In this document: piece after piece, positions 15,309-21,162 of the stretch
How the letters are laid out: each line of letters begins with the position of its first letter
How positions within the stretch are numbered: position 1 is the first letter of the stretch
Virus record (IMG/VR): IMGVR_UViG_3300033806_000003
Coordinates: 1 to 22,260 of that record
Length of the DNA: 22,260 nt
Direction: 5' to 3' (one strand)
Origin: a virus
Translations under genes and position numbers: made by a program
The notes under the pieces: generated by a model
What the model was told of the DNA's origin: nothing
What the model saw: the letters and a program-made list of their open reading frames with translations, nothing else
The model's database searches: none

Positions 15309-15824
15309 TTAAGTGTACTGCCCTTCTACTGGCACATAATAAAGCGCGTGGCTGGCCTCTGTAGAGTCGAGATTTACGCCTGTATTGTGCACAACCCACA
15401 GACCGAACTGTGCCGGAACTGAGCCGAAGAGTGACCGTAGGGATACGCCAGCGAAATAATAGGTTACGCCGGTCGTGCCGGTATCCAGCACCATCGTTGC
15501 GACGTTGCGCATCTCCATGGGCTTTTGATTAGCTGTCTGAGCACTACGCAATGCGCTGGTAGTGCCGAAGGCGTCTACCATCGTGCTCGACGTGTCGACG
15601 GAACAGAACGCCCAGACTTCTATTTGCTTGCCGCTAGTGGGCGACGTGCCGACCTTGATCTTGCCACCAAGGACATAATCATCATACGGAGCGCTGCCGC
15701 CAGTGGTATTGTCTATCGTTGCGGTTTGCCACCCGGCGAGGAGATTAGTGTCTGATGCCAGCGACGCTAAAGCCTTCGTGAATGTTCCAGCCGTTCCGTA
15801 CTTAGTGAAGAGATTACCAGCCAC
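15309..15824 (-). CDS. Beta-sandwich structural protein, common phage type of unknown role
   Basis: This 171-residue protein starts at GTG 15824, overlapping the previous TAG by one base. It begins NLFTKYGTAGTFTKALASLA, has strands around DDYVLGGKIKVGTSPTSGKQ and IEVWAFCSVD, and ends FGLWVVHNTGVNLDSTEASH followed by ALYYVPVEGQYT. This architecture recurs in many tailed-phage structural modules without a known function. A decoration or minor tail/head protein is likely. No SD precedes it, so translation depends on coupling to the upstream gene. Confidence 0.8.
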   Translation of the reverse strand: MAGNLFTKYGTAGTFTKALASLASDTNLLAGWQTATIDNTTGGSAPYDDYVLGGKIKVGTSPTSGKQIEVWAFCSVDTSSTMVDAFGTTSALRSAQTANQKPMEMRNVATMVLDTGTTGVTYYFAGVSLRSLFGSVPAQFGLWVVHNTGVNLDSTEASHALYYVPVEGQYT

Positions 15825-16306
15825 TAAGCGCTCCTGGCTTTGTTAACATCCGTATCCTGCGGGATGAATCCGAAATATGGCGCGGGGCAGACATTCGCGG
15901 TCGTGAAATAGCTTTCAAAGACAGATGCCACTCTTTGCGCTGCCGCAGTCAGCGCCGTAACAGTATTCACTGGGAAGATTGATGAAAACCCATTCCTGAT
16001 GTTTATCTGAGTAGCATCCACGAATCCAGGAGCAACCATCGCTGAATAAGCATCGCGGGCTGCTTGAGACAACTGCTGGAATCCTCCATTGCCTCCTGAG
16101 ATTGGCGTTGTTCCCCAATCAATAGCAGTATTGATGATCGTAACATCCACTCTTTGTAGCCAGATCATCACTTGCGTAGTAGCAGGAGTGCTCGCGCCAG
16201 TCAGCGACTGCAAATAGATGGCCGCTACTTGGTCGCTCATCGCCAACGGATTATTGGGATCGGCCTGCATTTTTAGATGCAGTTGATGATAGTCAATGGT
16301 AGCCAT
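15824..16306 (-). CDS. Unknown structural-block protein
   Basis: This 160-residue protein starts at ATG 16306, which overlaps the 29-residue peptide's stop as TGATG. It starts MATIDYHQLHLKMQADPNNP and looks helical in the first half (SDQVAAIYLQSL; TTQVMIWLQRVDVTIINTAI). A second helical part is TALTAAAQRVASVFESYFTT. The C-terminus carries a short Pro/Phe-rich tail (CPAPYFGFIPQDTDV). I do not recognise the family. Its co-translation with the short helical peptide before it suggests the two proteins may act together. Confidence 0.7.
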   Translation of the reverse strand: MATIDYHQLHLKMQADPNNPLAMSDQVAAIYLQSLTGASTPATTQVMIWLQRVDVTIINTAIDWGTTPISGGNGGFQQLSQAARDAYSAMVAPGFVDATQINIRNGFSSIFPVNTVTALTAAAQRVASVFESYFTTANVCPAPYFGFIPQDTDVNKARSA

Positions 16307-16395
16307 CAATAGACCTTCAAGTGGTCGAGCAGCGCCTTGATCTGCTGCAATAGCTCAAGAATTTGCCGAAGCAGATCATCCGTGTGCTCTGGCAT
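16306..16395 (-). CDS. 29-residue helical leucine-rich peptide
   Basis: ATG 16395 opens a 29-residue frame: MPEHTDDLLRQILELLQQIK followed by ALLDHLKVY. It has GAAGGG eight bases upstream, begins one base after the preceding stop, and its stop overlaps the next start as TGATG. From residue 8 on, Leu and Ile fall on a heptad (LL, IL, LL, IK, LL, L), an amphipathic coiled-coil helix. It is too short for default gene calling. A translational-coupling leader is the other explanation; the ordered heptad and SD favour a real peptide. Confidence 0.6.
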   Translation of the reverse strand: MPEHTDDLLRQILELLQQIKALLDHLKVY

Positions 16396-16396
16396 C

Positions 16397-16891
16397 TTAT
16401 TGCCCTTCGAATAAGATATGCCCTGAAACCAGCCCCGTACCATTCTTCGCCGACAGGCACAGTTCCGCGTTTGGCTGTGTGGTGCCCATGCAAGTGATCT
16501 CCTCACCGATGCGGGCTTGCCAGCGAGCGATGCAGCCGAAGGCATTGAATTCAAGCTCCAGCATGTAGGCGGTTGCGCTACGCTGCGGGAAGGTTGTTGC
16601 TGCCGTCGATCCCCACACCGGAGCCGTGGTTGGGGCAGAAGCGTTGACATCCTTCAGCGAGAGGTTGCCGACCGACAAGCCGCCCACCGAAAGTGTAGAC
16701 GTGCGGGCCAAGATCAGTTCCGTGGGATTGCTGGAAGCCGATGCCCCGCCTGCGTAGACTTCATTCACCTTATTCAGTTGGTTGGCGCCCCCAGAGCGCA
16801 GGAATCCCGCAGCCTGACCTGCGACAAAAGACGTTGTATCGTTTACGGGTGCTAGAGTGACGCGACTATACGTTGCTGTATATGCGGCCAT
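16397..16891 (-). CDS. Structural protein of unknown family
   Basis: This 164-residue protein starts MAAYTATYSRVTLAPVNDTT. It is Ala/Ser/Thr-rich with alternating beta-type pattern (TELILARTSTLSVGGLSVGN; LSLKDVNAS), then a longer polar segment and a C-terminal beta part (AYMLELEFNAFGCIARWQAR; IGEEITCMGTTQ; GLVSGHILFEGQ). ATG 16891 directly follows the previous stop (TAAATG) and has AAGGAG seven bases upstream. I do not recognise it. Composition and location suggest a minor head or decoration protein. Confidence 0.75.
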   Translation of the reverse strand: MAAYTATYSRVTLAPVNDTTSFVAGQAAGFLRSGGANQLNKVNEVYAGGASASSNPTELILARTSTLSVGGLSVGNLSLKDVNASAPTTAPVWGSTAATTFPQRSATAYMLELEFNAFGCIARWQARIGEEITCMGTTQPNAELCLSAKNGTGLVSGHILFEGQ

Positions 16892-17236
16892 TTAAATCTC
16901 CTTTGACGGCAGAATGAGTTGCGGGGATTGAAGCTGCCGTGCCTCCGTTTCCGCTGCTTCTTCAAGACGCTGGTTCCAGGTAATGCAACGAGGCCGACCA
17001 GCAGCCTCGTGAATGGCAGCGCAGTTGTCGCAAATGTGGTGTTGACAGCTTTTGCAGAAGTAACGCGCCCGCGAACGCTTTGAGTTTTTCCACACGACAT
17101 ATTGGCAATGCGAACAGGTGTAGGTGTCGGCCTCCAGGTGCATCGTCCCGGTGCCCTTGACATTCTCTCCCAACCCTCGCTGGTCGATTTCCAGGTAGCC
17201 GAGATTGCGAGGGAATCCATCCGTTATGATAAGCAT
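16892..17236 (-). CDS. Cys-rich putative zinc-binding phage protein
   Basis: This 114-residue protein has the start MLIITDGFPRNLGYLEIDQR, then a beta segment (GTGTMHLEADTYTC). A zinc-ribbon-like cluster follows: C41-x2-C44, C61-x2-C64, C69-x2-C72, plus His66, His67, His76 and C84. CSHC and CKSCQHHICDNC can hold one or two zinc ions in a treble-clef or RING-like way. The tail (RLEEAAETEARQLQSP) is helical. ATG 17236 has GAGGGG seven bases upstream, 12 bases after the preceding gene. Such proteins occur in phage structural clusters but I know no function for this type; nucleic-acid or protein contact is inferred. Confidence 0.8.
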   Translation of the reverse strand: MLIITDGFPRNLGYLEIDQRGLGENVKGTGTMHLEADTYTCSHCQYVVWKNSKRSRARYFCKSCQHHICDNCAAIHEAAGRPRCITWNQRLEEAAETEARQLQSPQLILPSKEI

Positions 17237-17248
17237 GGGATCCCCTCA

Positions 17249-17608
17249 TCAGGCATAGAAACTAATGTTGAGAATCGGCGTCCCCGTGGCAAGGATGAAC
17301 TGGATCTTGTTCAAGTCGCCGGAATAGTCCAATTCGCCGCCAGTCGAAAGAATCATCCCAATCGTTGACGTAGGCGCTGTACCGTCATCGCGCCAACGCA
17401 CGCTAGAAGTCGTTCCTTCGCACTGAATGATCGCGTAGCCAGGAACTAAGCCCAGGTTAGCGATCGGTGTCGGCAGTGTCAGGTTAGTGGCACTACCCAA
17501 TGTCCCGCTGGTGATCTGCTGATAGCCCAACGGCCGGCGATAGGCGCTGACCGTGCCCTCGCTAGGAGTCACGGCGAGTTGGAACAACTTACGCAGCCAC
17601 GCGACCAT
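17249..17608 (-). CDS. Small beta-rich structural protein with virion N-terminal motif
   Basis: This 119-residue protein starts at ATG 17608, chosen because AGGAGAGG lies just upstream; the reading from 17644 adds nothing. It overlaps the peptidase gene's end by 20 bases. It starts MVAWLRKLFQLAVTPSEG, then has a compact beta domain: NLGLVPGYAIIQCEGTTSSV, then RWRDDGTAPTSTIGMILSTG, and GELDYSGDLNKIQF ending TPILNISFYA. The RWRDDGT-APT-x-GM...GGE...GDL-x-x-x-F pattern recurs in phage structural clusters. The function is unknown; a head decoration or connector-proximal role is possible. Confidence 0.8.
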   Translation of the reverse strand: MVAWLRKLFQLAVTPSEGTVSAYRRPLGYQQITSGTLGSATNLTLPTPIANLGLVPGYAIIQCEGTTSSVRWRDDGTAPTSTIGMILSTGGELDYSGDLNKIQFILATGTPILNISFYA

Positions 17609-18065
17609 TGGCCTCTCCTTCAAGGTAGAGCCGTAGTGCGGCAATCCGCAGTTGAGGATCAGGATAATACCTCGTTGGCGGTTTTCCGCAACGCATCAGG
17701 AAAATCGCCATTCCCTGTCCGAATCCTTGGCTCGCCGCAAACTCATCGGCAGCATATTCTTGTCTCTGGCACATGAACCTTACCGCCTCTGTCCAACACA
17801 GCGGTACGCACAGTGCCCGAATCTCCATGTGCCACGCTTTGATGTGCTTTAACTCATGCAGCAAGACCGCCTGCTGTTCGCTCCATGAGAGATCGAAGAA
17901 CCTAGCACCAACGGCAATATGCTTGAACGGCCAAAACCCGCGAGCCTCGGCAATGACGTTCCATAGCATATCTGCCTTGACCGGAATGCCGCGAAAGCGG
18001 AAGCCGACTGGCAATCGGTCCAACGCTGCCGGCCCGATCGGCTTCCAAGTGATTCCGCGCTTCAT
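17589..18065 (-). CDS. M48-like zinc metallopeptidase encoded among structural genes
   Basis: This 158-residue protein has a complete gluzincin active site: H70-E71-L-K-H74 in AVLLHELKHIKAWH (two zinc His plus the catalytic Glu), and E103 in RQEYAADEFAAS, the third ligand of M48-type enzymes (E-x-x-x-D). The N-terminal ~60 residues are beta-rich and the segment between the motifs is hydrophobic (EIRALCVPLCWTEAV). There is no signal peptide; the length is close to a minimal M48/BlaR-like domain. The ATG overlaps the previous stop (ATGA). Peptidoglycan-unrelated proteolysis is expected; substrates could be virion proteins during maturation or a host protein. The fold is well supported, the target is inference. 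Confidence 0.85.
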   Translation of the reverse strand: MKRGITWKPIGPAALDRLPVGFRFRGIPVKADMLWNVIAEARGFWPFKHIAVGARFFDLSWSEQQAVLLHELKHIKAWHMEIRALCVPLCWTEAVRFMCQRQEYAADEFAASQGFGQGMAIFLMRCGKPPTRYYPDPQLRIAALRLYLEGEANGRVAA

Positions 18066-18280
18066 AGTTTCTTACCCTCCAGCCGAGCGATGCGCTCCAG
18101 CGATGCCTTTTGCTTTTCCGCCTCAGACTTCGCCGCCCTGAAGCGCCCCGTGTCATCCAGGATCTCTCGCGCACGCTGAAGCGACTGTAAATCATCGCGA
18201 GCTCGCCATGACTTATCGATCCCGTCTACCGCGATAGGGGCATTGCTACCGTCCTGCTTACGTTTGCGTTTCTTAGCCAC
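18062..18280 (-). CDS. Small basic helical protein between portal and peptidase
   Basis: This 72-residue protein starts at GTG 18280, which overlaps the portal stop by eight bases and has GGGGGTG upstream. The start of the longer frame (18349) runs inside the portal gene and is unlikely. The N-terminus is very basic (VAKKRKRKQDG). The rest is one long helix with coiled-coil spacing (LQSLQRAREILDDTGRFRAA; KSEAEKQKASLERIARLEGK). No family is recognised. A DNA-contacting or portal-associated role would suit the sequence and the overlap, but this is inference. Confidence 0.7.
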   Translation of the reverse strand: MAKKRKRKQDGSNAPIAVDGIDKSWRARDDLQSLQRAREILDDTGRFRAAKSEAEKQKASLERIARLEGKKL

Positions 18281-20473
18281 GTCCAGGCACCCCCGCCATT
18301 TGGTCTGGGTTGATTGCCCCAGCCGGATTCTGCCCCGTGCGCGGGCCACCCGCCGCCGGCATGGCTCCCGGCCTTGGGGCGCCGGCTACGCCAGGACCGG
18401 CTCCGCCAGGGCCACCGGGCAATCCACCCTGTTGAGCTTGCCCCATCTGCATCTGCCGCTTCTTTTGCATCTGCATCATGTGACCGCCCATGTGCTTCTT
18501 GAATAGCCCCATCGGATCTCCCGACATCGCGCCAGCCCGCATGTGCGACTGAATGTGGCGAGTGTCGTCATCGCCAGGATGCACTTCGACATCCATGCCG
18601 TTGAACAGGATCTCGTTCTCGGTTTCCGGGTCGATCTGGAACAGGTTGCGTTCATCGACCAGAATTCTCGGCGCTAGCTCGGGACCAAAGATGTTCTCGG
18701 TGCCCATCTCCAGGAACGGTCCCATATCAAGCCGACGCCCAGAGAGCATTTGCGGAGGCACACCCTTGATGACGTTGACCCAAGCAATCTGCTGCTGCAT
18801 ACGTTGCAAGTTTGCCATCGCCTCGGTGCCTGACCAGCGGAAGAAATACTTCTCGCCCCACTGCTGAGGAGGGATGGCCTCGATCTTGGCCTTGGCTCCG
18901 ATCTCTCCGCGCTGCTCAACTTCTAGATCGCGTGTCCGAAACTGCTGATCGAATTCGAACAGCATCTCCACCAACGGATGCAGCATCGCCTGCTCATAGC
19001 GCGAGGCATGGTCGACGATATTGGTCTGCTGCTCTTGCTGCATCTGGCCCATCAATTGATTGTTCTTTCTCCCCTGCGGCATCTTCCCCATCATCATCTC
19101 GTTCACATCCATCGATTCCCAGATTTGCCGTTTCATCTCCTGGCAAATGCTCATCGCATCTTTCCACAACGGAGGGAATGGAATGGGCTTGATCGAGTCA
19201 GGTCCGATCGGCCATACCGCAGCAAGCCCAAGGACAAGAGAAGCCCAATTGGTCACTTTCAGCGGATCCGCCGCCATCACTGGCAGCAGCGAATACATGG
19301 CCGAGTCCTGCCCCATGTTCCAAAAGTCGCACAGATTCCACTGAATGAACTTAACGGGCTCTATCTTCGATTTGCCGAAGAATGATCCGGCGATACGCTC
19401 GACCGGCTCTGAGATGATCGGTCGCTTCCCGCTCCACAGCGGGTTGCGAATGATGCCAATGATGTCAACGGGCGAAGCGTAGTAGACGATCGCTTCCTCT
19501 TTGCGATCTCCGCCAAGATCAAGCTTCTGGTAGACCTGGAAGACCACTGCGTACTTGTCGGTGCCTTCGGTCTTGACCCCGGCATCGTTCGTCTGCTGTT
19601 TCGGCGGAGGGCGCCGATCCTTGCTCTTATCCGGCTCGCAAAACGCCTCGATGTCGGAGCCAGGAGGAAGGATGAACACGCCCTCATCGACCATCTCTTG
19701 AACTTTCGCTGCGCTCATCCGAAGGCGCACGGCAACCGCTCTCGCTTTCTGCAAGTCATTGCAGGTCGGCGGCACCACGGCAAGATCCTCGGTCGCGAAG
19801 TCGATCACTTCCGGTCCTTCGCGAAAAATCTCCTCCTCCTCCAATTCCTCCTCAGGCTCGGCAGTGATGTCGGCGAGCTCCAGATCACCGATCTCGGAAA
19901 ATCCATCGGCGGTTTCGATGCCTTCGACGATGGGATTGCGCTTGACGATGCGCTTGAGTACGCGGACTGATTTAGTCCAATCCACCATCAAATTCCACTG
20001 ACCTGTCACATCTCCAGCGATCAAATCGCTGCGCACCACCGATTTCAAATCCGTGGTACGAATGTAGTGCTCCAGCAATGCTAATTGCGTGTGCGGAGTC
20101 TTGCCGTCAGAGGAGATTCCCGTAACGTGCTTATCGTTATCAGGAAAGAGATTGCGGAGTGCACGCTTGGTCCGTGCGTTGATTGCATCGCGCACGGCTG
20201 GAATGTAGCCCTTGGAATTTCCGGTATAGCGAAGGTTATCGTCCGGTGTAGCGTTGAAGATGCACCAATACTCGGTGATGCGGTTAACCTGCTCGTCCTT
20301 GTTGTCGTAAGCCTTGACGATCGTGGTGTAGAGCTTGGATGCCGCTTCAAAGGCTGCGGATTTGCGCCTATCCGCCCAATTCTTGATGTTGGGCTTATCG
20401 CCCTCCAGCGTGTCGGGATCGCCGACTGCGTTTACGCTATCGGAGGGTAGGTCTTTTTTTTTGAGCGAGCCAT
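18273..20473 (-). CDS. Portal protein (~733 aa), reading frame shift at an A9 run near the start
   Basis: The portal forms the dodecameric DNA channel at one capsid vertex. The frame spans 20492-18273 and contains portal-like segments: RDAINARTKRALRNLFPDND, then LLEHYIRTTDLKSVVRSDLI, a clip/stem region around WNLCDFWNMGQDSAMYSLLP and ESMDVNEMMMGKMPQGRKNN, and a Met/Gln/Gly/Pro-rich C-terminal tail. Length is close to P22-type portals (725 aa). The portal frame contains no ATG, GTG or TTG upstream of 20195, where homologous-looking sequence already runs. The only good start, ATG 20473 (14 bases after the previous gene), is one base out of frame until the A9 run at 20454-20462. A -1 slip there yields MARSKKKDLPSDS and ~733 residues. 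A one-base homopolymer error would give the same protein. Confidence 0.85.
20401..20473 (-). promoter_or_regulatory. Candidate -1 ribosomal frameshift element at the start of the portal gene
   Basis: In the frame of ATG 20473 the codons read TCA AAA AAA AAG, so the heptamer A_AAA_AAG (20459-20453) is in phase; this is the slippery site of E. coli dnaX. Five bases later a stem-loop begins: CCCTCC pairs with GGAGGG (20442-20447 / 20401-20406), AGCGT with ACGCT (20434-20438 / 20407-20411), and GTCGG with CCGAC (20422-20426 / 20412-20416). The 3' strand is thus paired over 16 consecutive bases. Without slipping, the product ends after 13 residues at TAA 20432-20434. An upstream SD-like stimulator is not seen. 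Confidence 0.5.
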
Positions 20474-20487
20474 CAATACTTGTGCTG

Positions 20488-20658
20488 CTAGATCATCACG
20501 CCTGCGAGTTTCTTCGAGCGATGCGGATTGGCCTTGCGTTTGCCAGCGTGGGTCTTACGTCGAGCCGCGTGCTTTGATCCCATGCCATCGGAGGCGAGCT
20601 TAGGCGTCGCTGCCGCAGGAAACTTCTTGTGCTTGAATGACGATTCTTTGCGTGCCAT
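20488..20658 (-). CDS. Tiny, very basic protein upstream of the portal
   Basis: This 56-residue protein (MARKESSFKHKKFPAAATPK...) starts at ATG 20658, which overlaps the previous stop as TGATG, and ends at TAG 20488-20490. It carries about 16 Lys/Arg against 2 acidic residues and has no predicted hydrophobic core. It shares the motif HAGKRK with HAGKKS in the protein encoded just before it. Highly basic and probably disordered, it may bind DNA or RNA. It is too short for default gene calling, but the start/stop coupling and shared motif support it. Confidence 0.65.
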   Translation of the reverse strand: MARKESSFKHKKFPAAATPKLASDGMGSKHAARRKTHAGKRKANPHRSKKLAGVMI

Positions 20659-20912
20659 CAGATTCCCCTTGAGCCTAAACGCCGCAGCAGCGCGGCCCGC
20701 GCCTTGGCTTTCTTAGCCTGTGGTTGCATGTGCTGCGCCCCTACCGCTGGGCGCGGACGATCATCTGGTTCCAGTTTCTTGACGTGCTTGGCAAACGGCT
20801 GCTTGCCGGCGATTTTCTCGGGCACAACCACCGCAGAGCGAGGGCTTTTTTTACCTGCATGACGGCGCAGGTTGCCCTTGCCCTTGGGGTGGTGCATCTT
20901 GCGCATCGCCAT
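20658..20912 (-). CDS. Small basic protein, likely nucleic-acid binding
   Basis: This 84-residue protein (MAMRKMHHPKGKGNLRRHAG...) is rich in Lys and Arg. It has two blocks: GNLRRHAGKKSPRS near the start and QAKKAKARAALLRRLGSRG at the end, the latter probably an amphipathic helix. The centre is Pro-rich. There is no strong SD before ATG 20912; translation may be coupled to the gene ending at 20919. Composition suggests DNA or RNA contact, for example in packaging. No family is recognised. Confidence 0.7.
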   Translation of the reverse strand: MAMRKMHHPKGKGNLRRHAGKKSPRSAVVVPEKIAGKQPFAKHVKKLEPDDRPRPAVGAQHMQPQAKKAKARAALLRRLGSRGI

Positions 20913-20918
20913 GATCGG

Positions 20919-21098
20919 TCAAGTCTGCGACTTGTTGAGCTTCGGGTTGCCCCAAATCTTCTCGCGCATCTTGCCCGATTTCGGATGCTCGGGAACTTTC
21001 GAGGGCGAGCCGTAAGCTCCGCCCTGCTGCTTCATCTCAAAGAAATCGGTGCCATCCTGCGAGGGTGCTTTACGGCCGAGTACCTTGGACACTGCCAT
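20919..21098 (-). CDS. Small basic protein downstream of the terminase gene
   Basis: This 59-residue protein (MAVSKVLGRKAPSQDGTDFF...) starts at ATG 21098, with GAGG six bases upstream; the TTG at 21110 has none. It contains Lys-rich, Gly/Pro-rich sequence (HPKSGKMREKIWGNPKLNKS) and one short hydrophobic helix at the start. It is the first gene after the candidate promoter at 21134-21162. No family is recognised. A role in packaging or DNA contact is inferred from its charge and place between terminase and portal. Confidence 0.7.
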   Translation of the reverse strand: MAVSKVLGRKAPSQDGTDFFEMKQQGGAYGSPSKVPEHPKSGKMREKIWGNPKLNKSQT

Positions 21099-21133
21099 GA
21101 TTGACCTCAACGAAAGCCTTGATCGGCAAGGGG

Positions 21134-21162
21134 ATAATCCGCCGCCCTTGGCGGTCTGTCAA
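21134..21162 (-). promoter_or_regulatory. Sigma70-like promoter at the terminase stop codon
   Basis: A perfect -35 TTGACA (21157-21162) includes the terminase TGA. Seventeen bases later is GATTAT (21134-21139), which matches four of six -10 bases. Transcription would start near 21127, leaving a ~29-base leader with an SD before ATG 21098. The spacer contains a small perfect hairpin (CCGCC-AAG-GGCGG). This is the best promoter-like site seen and would drive the portal-structural operon. Confidence 0.55.

Noticed and set aside
16306-16650. 114-residue reading that contains the 29-residue peptide
   Set aside because: The first ~85 residues overlap a better gene (16397-16891) in another frame, and are Arg/Ser/Pro-rich as shadow frames are. 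Only the last 29 residues have an SD and coupling.
20195-20492. Portal as a pseudogene or a portal starting at GTG 20195
   Set aside because: About 90 residues upstream of 20195 continue in frame with portal-like sequence, and nothing else is damaged. A single frame problem in an A9 run is better explained by frameshifting or a homopolymer count error.
21141-21154. CCGCC-AAG-GGCGG hairpin as a terminator after the terminase gene
   Set aside because: It has a short stem and no U-tract; the same bases form the spacer of a better promoter call.
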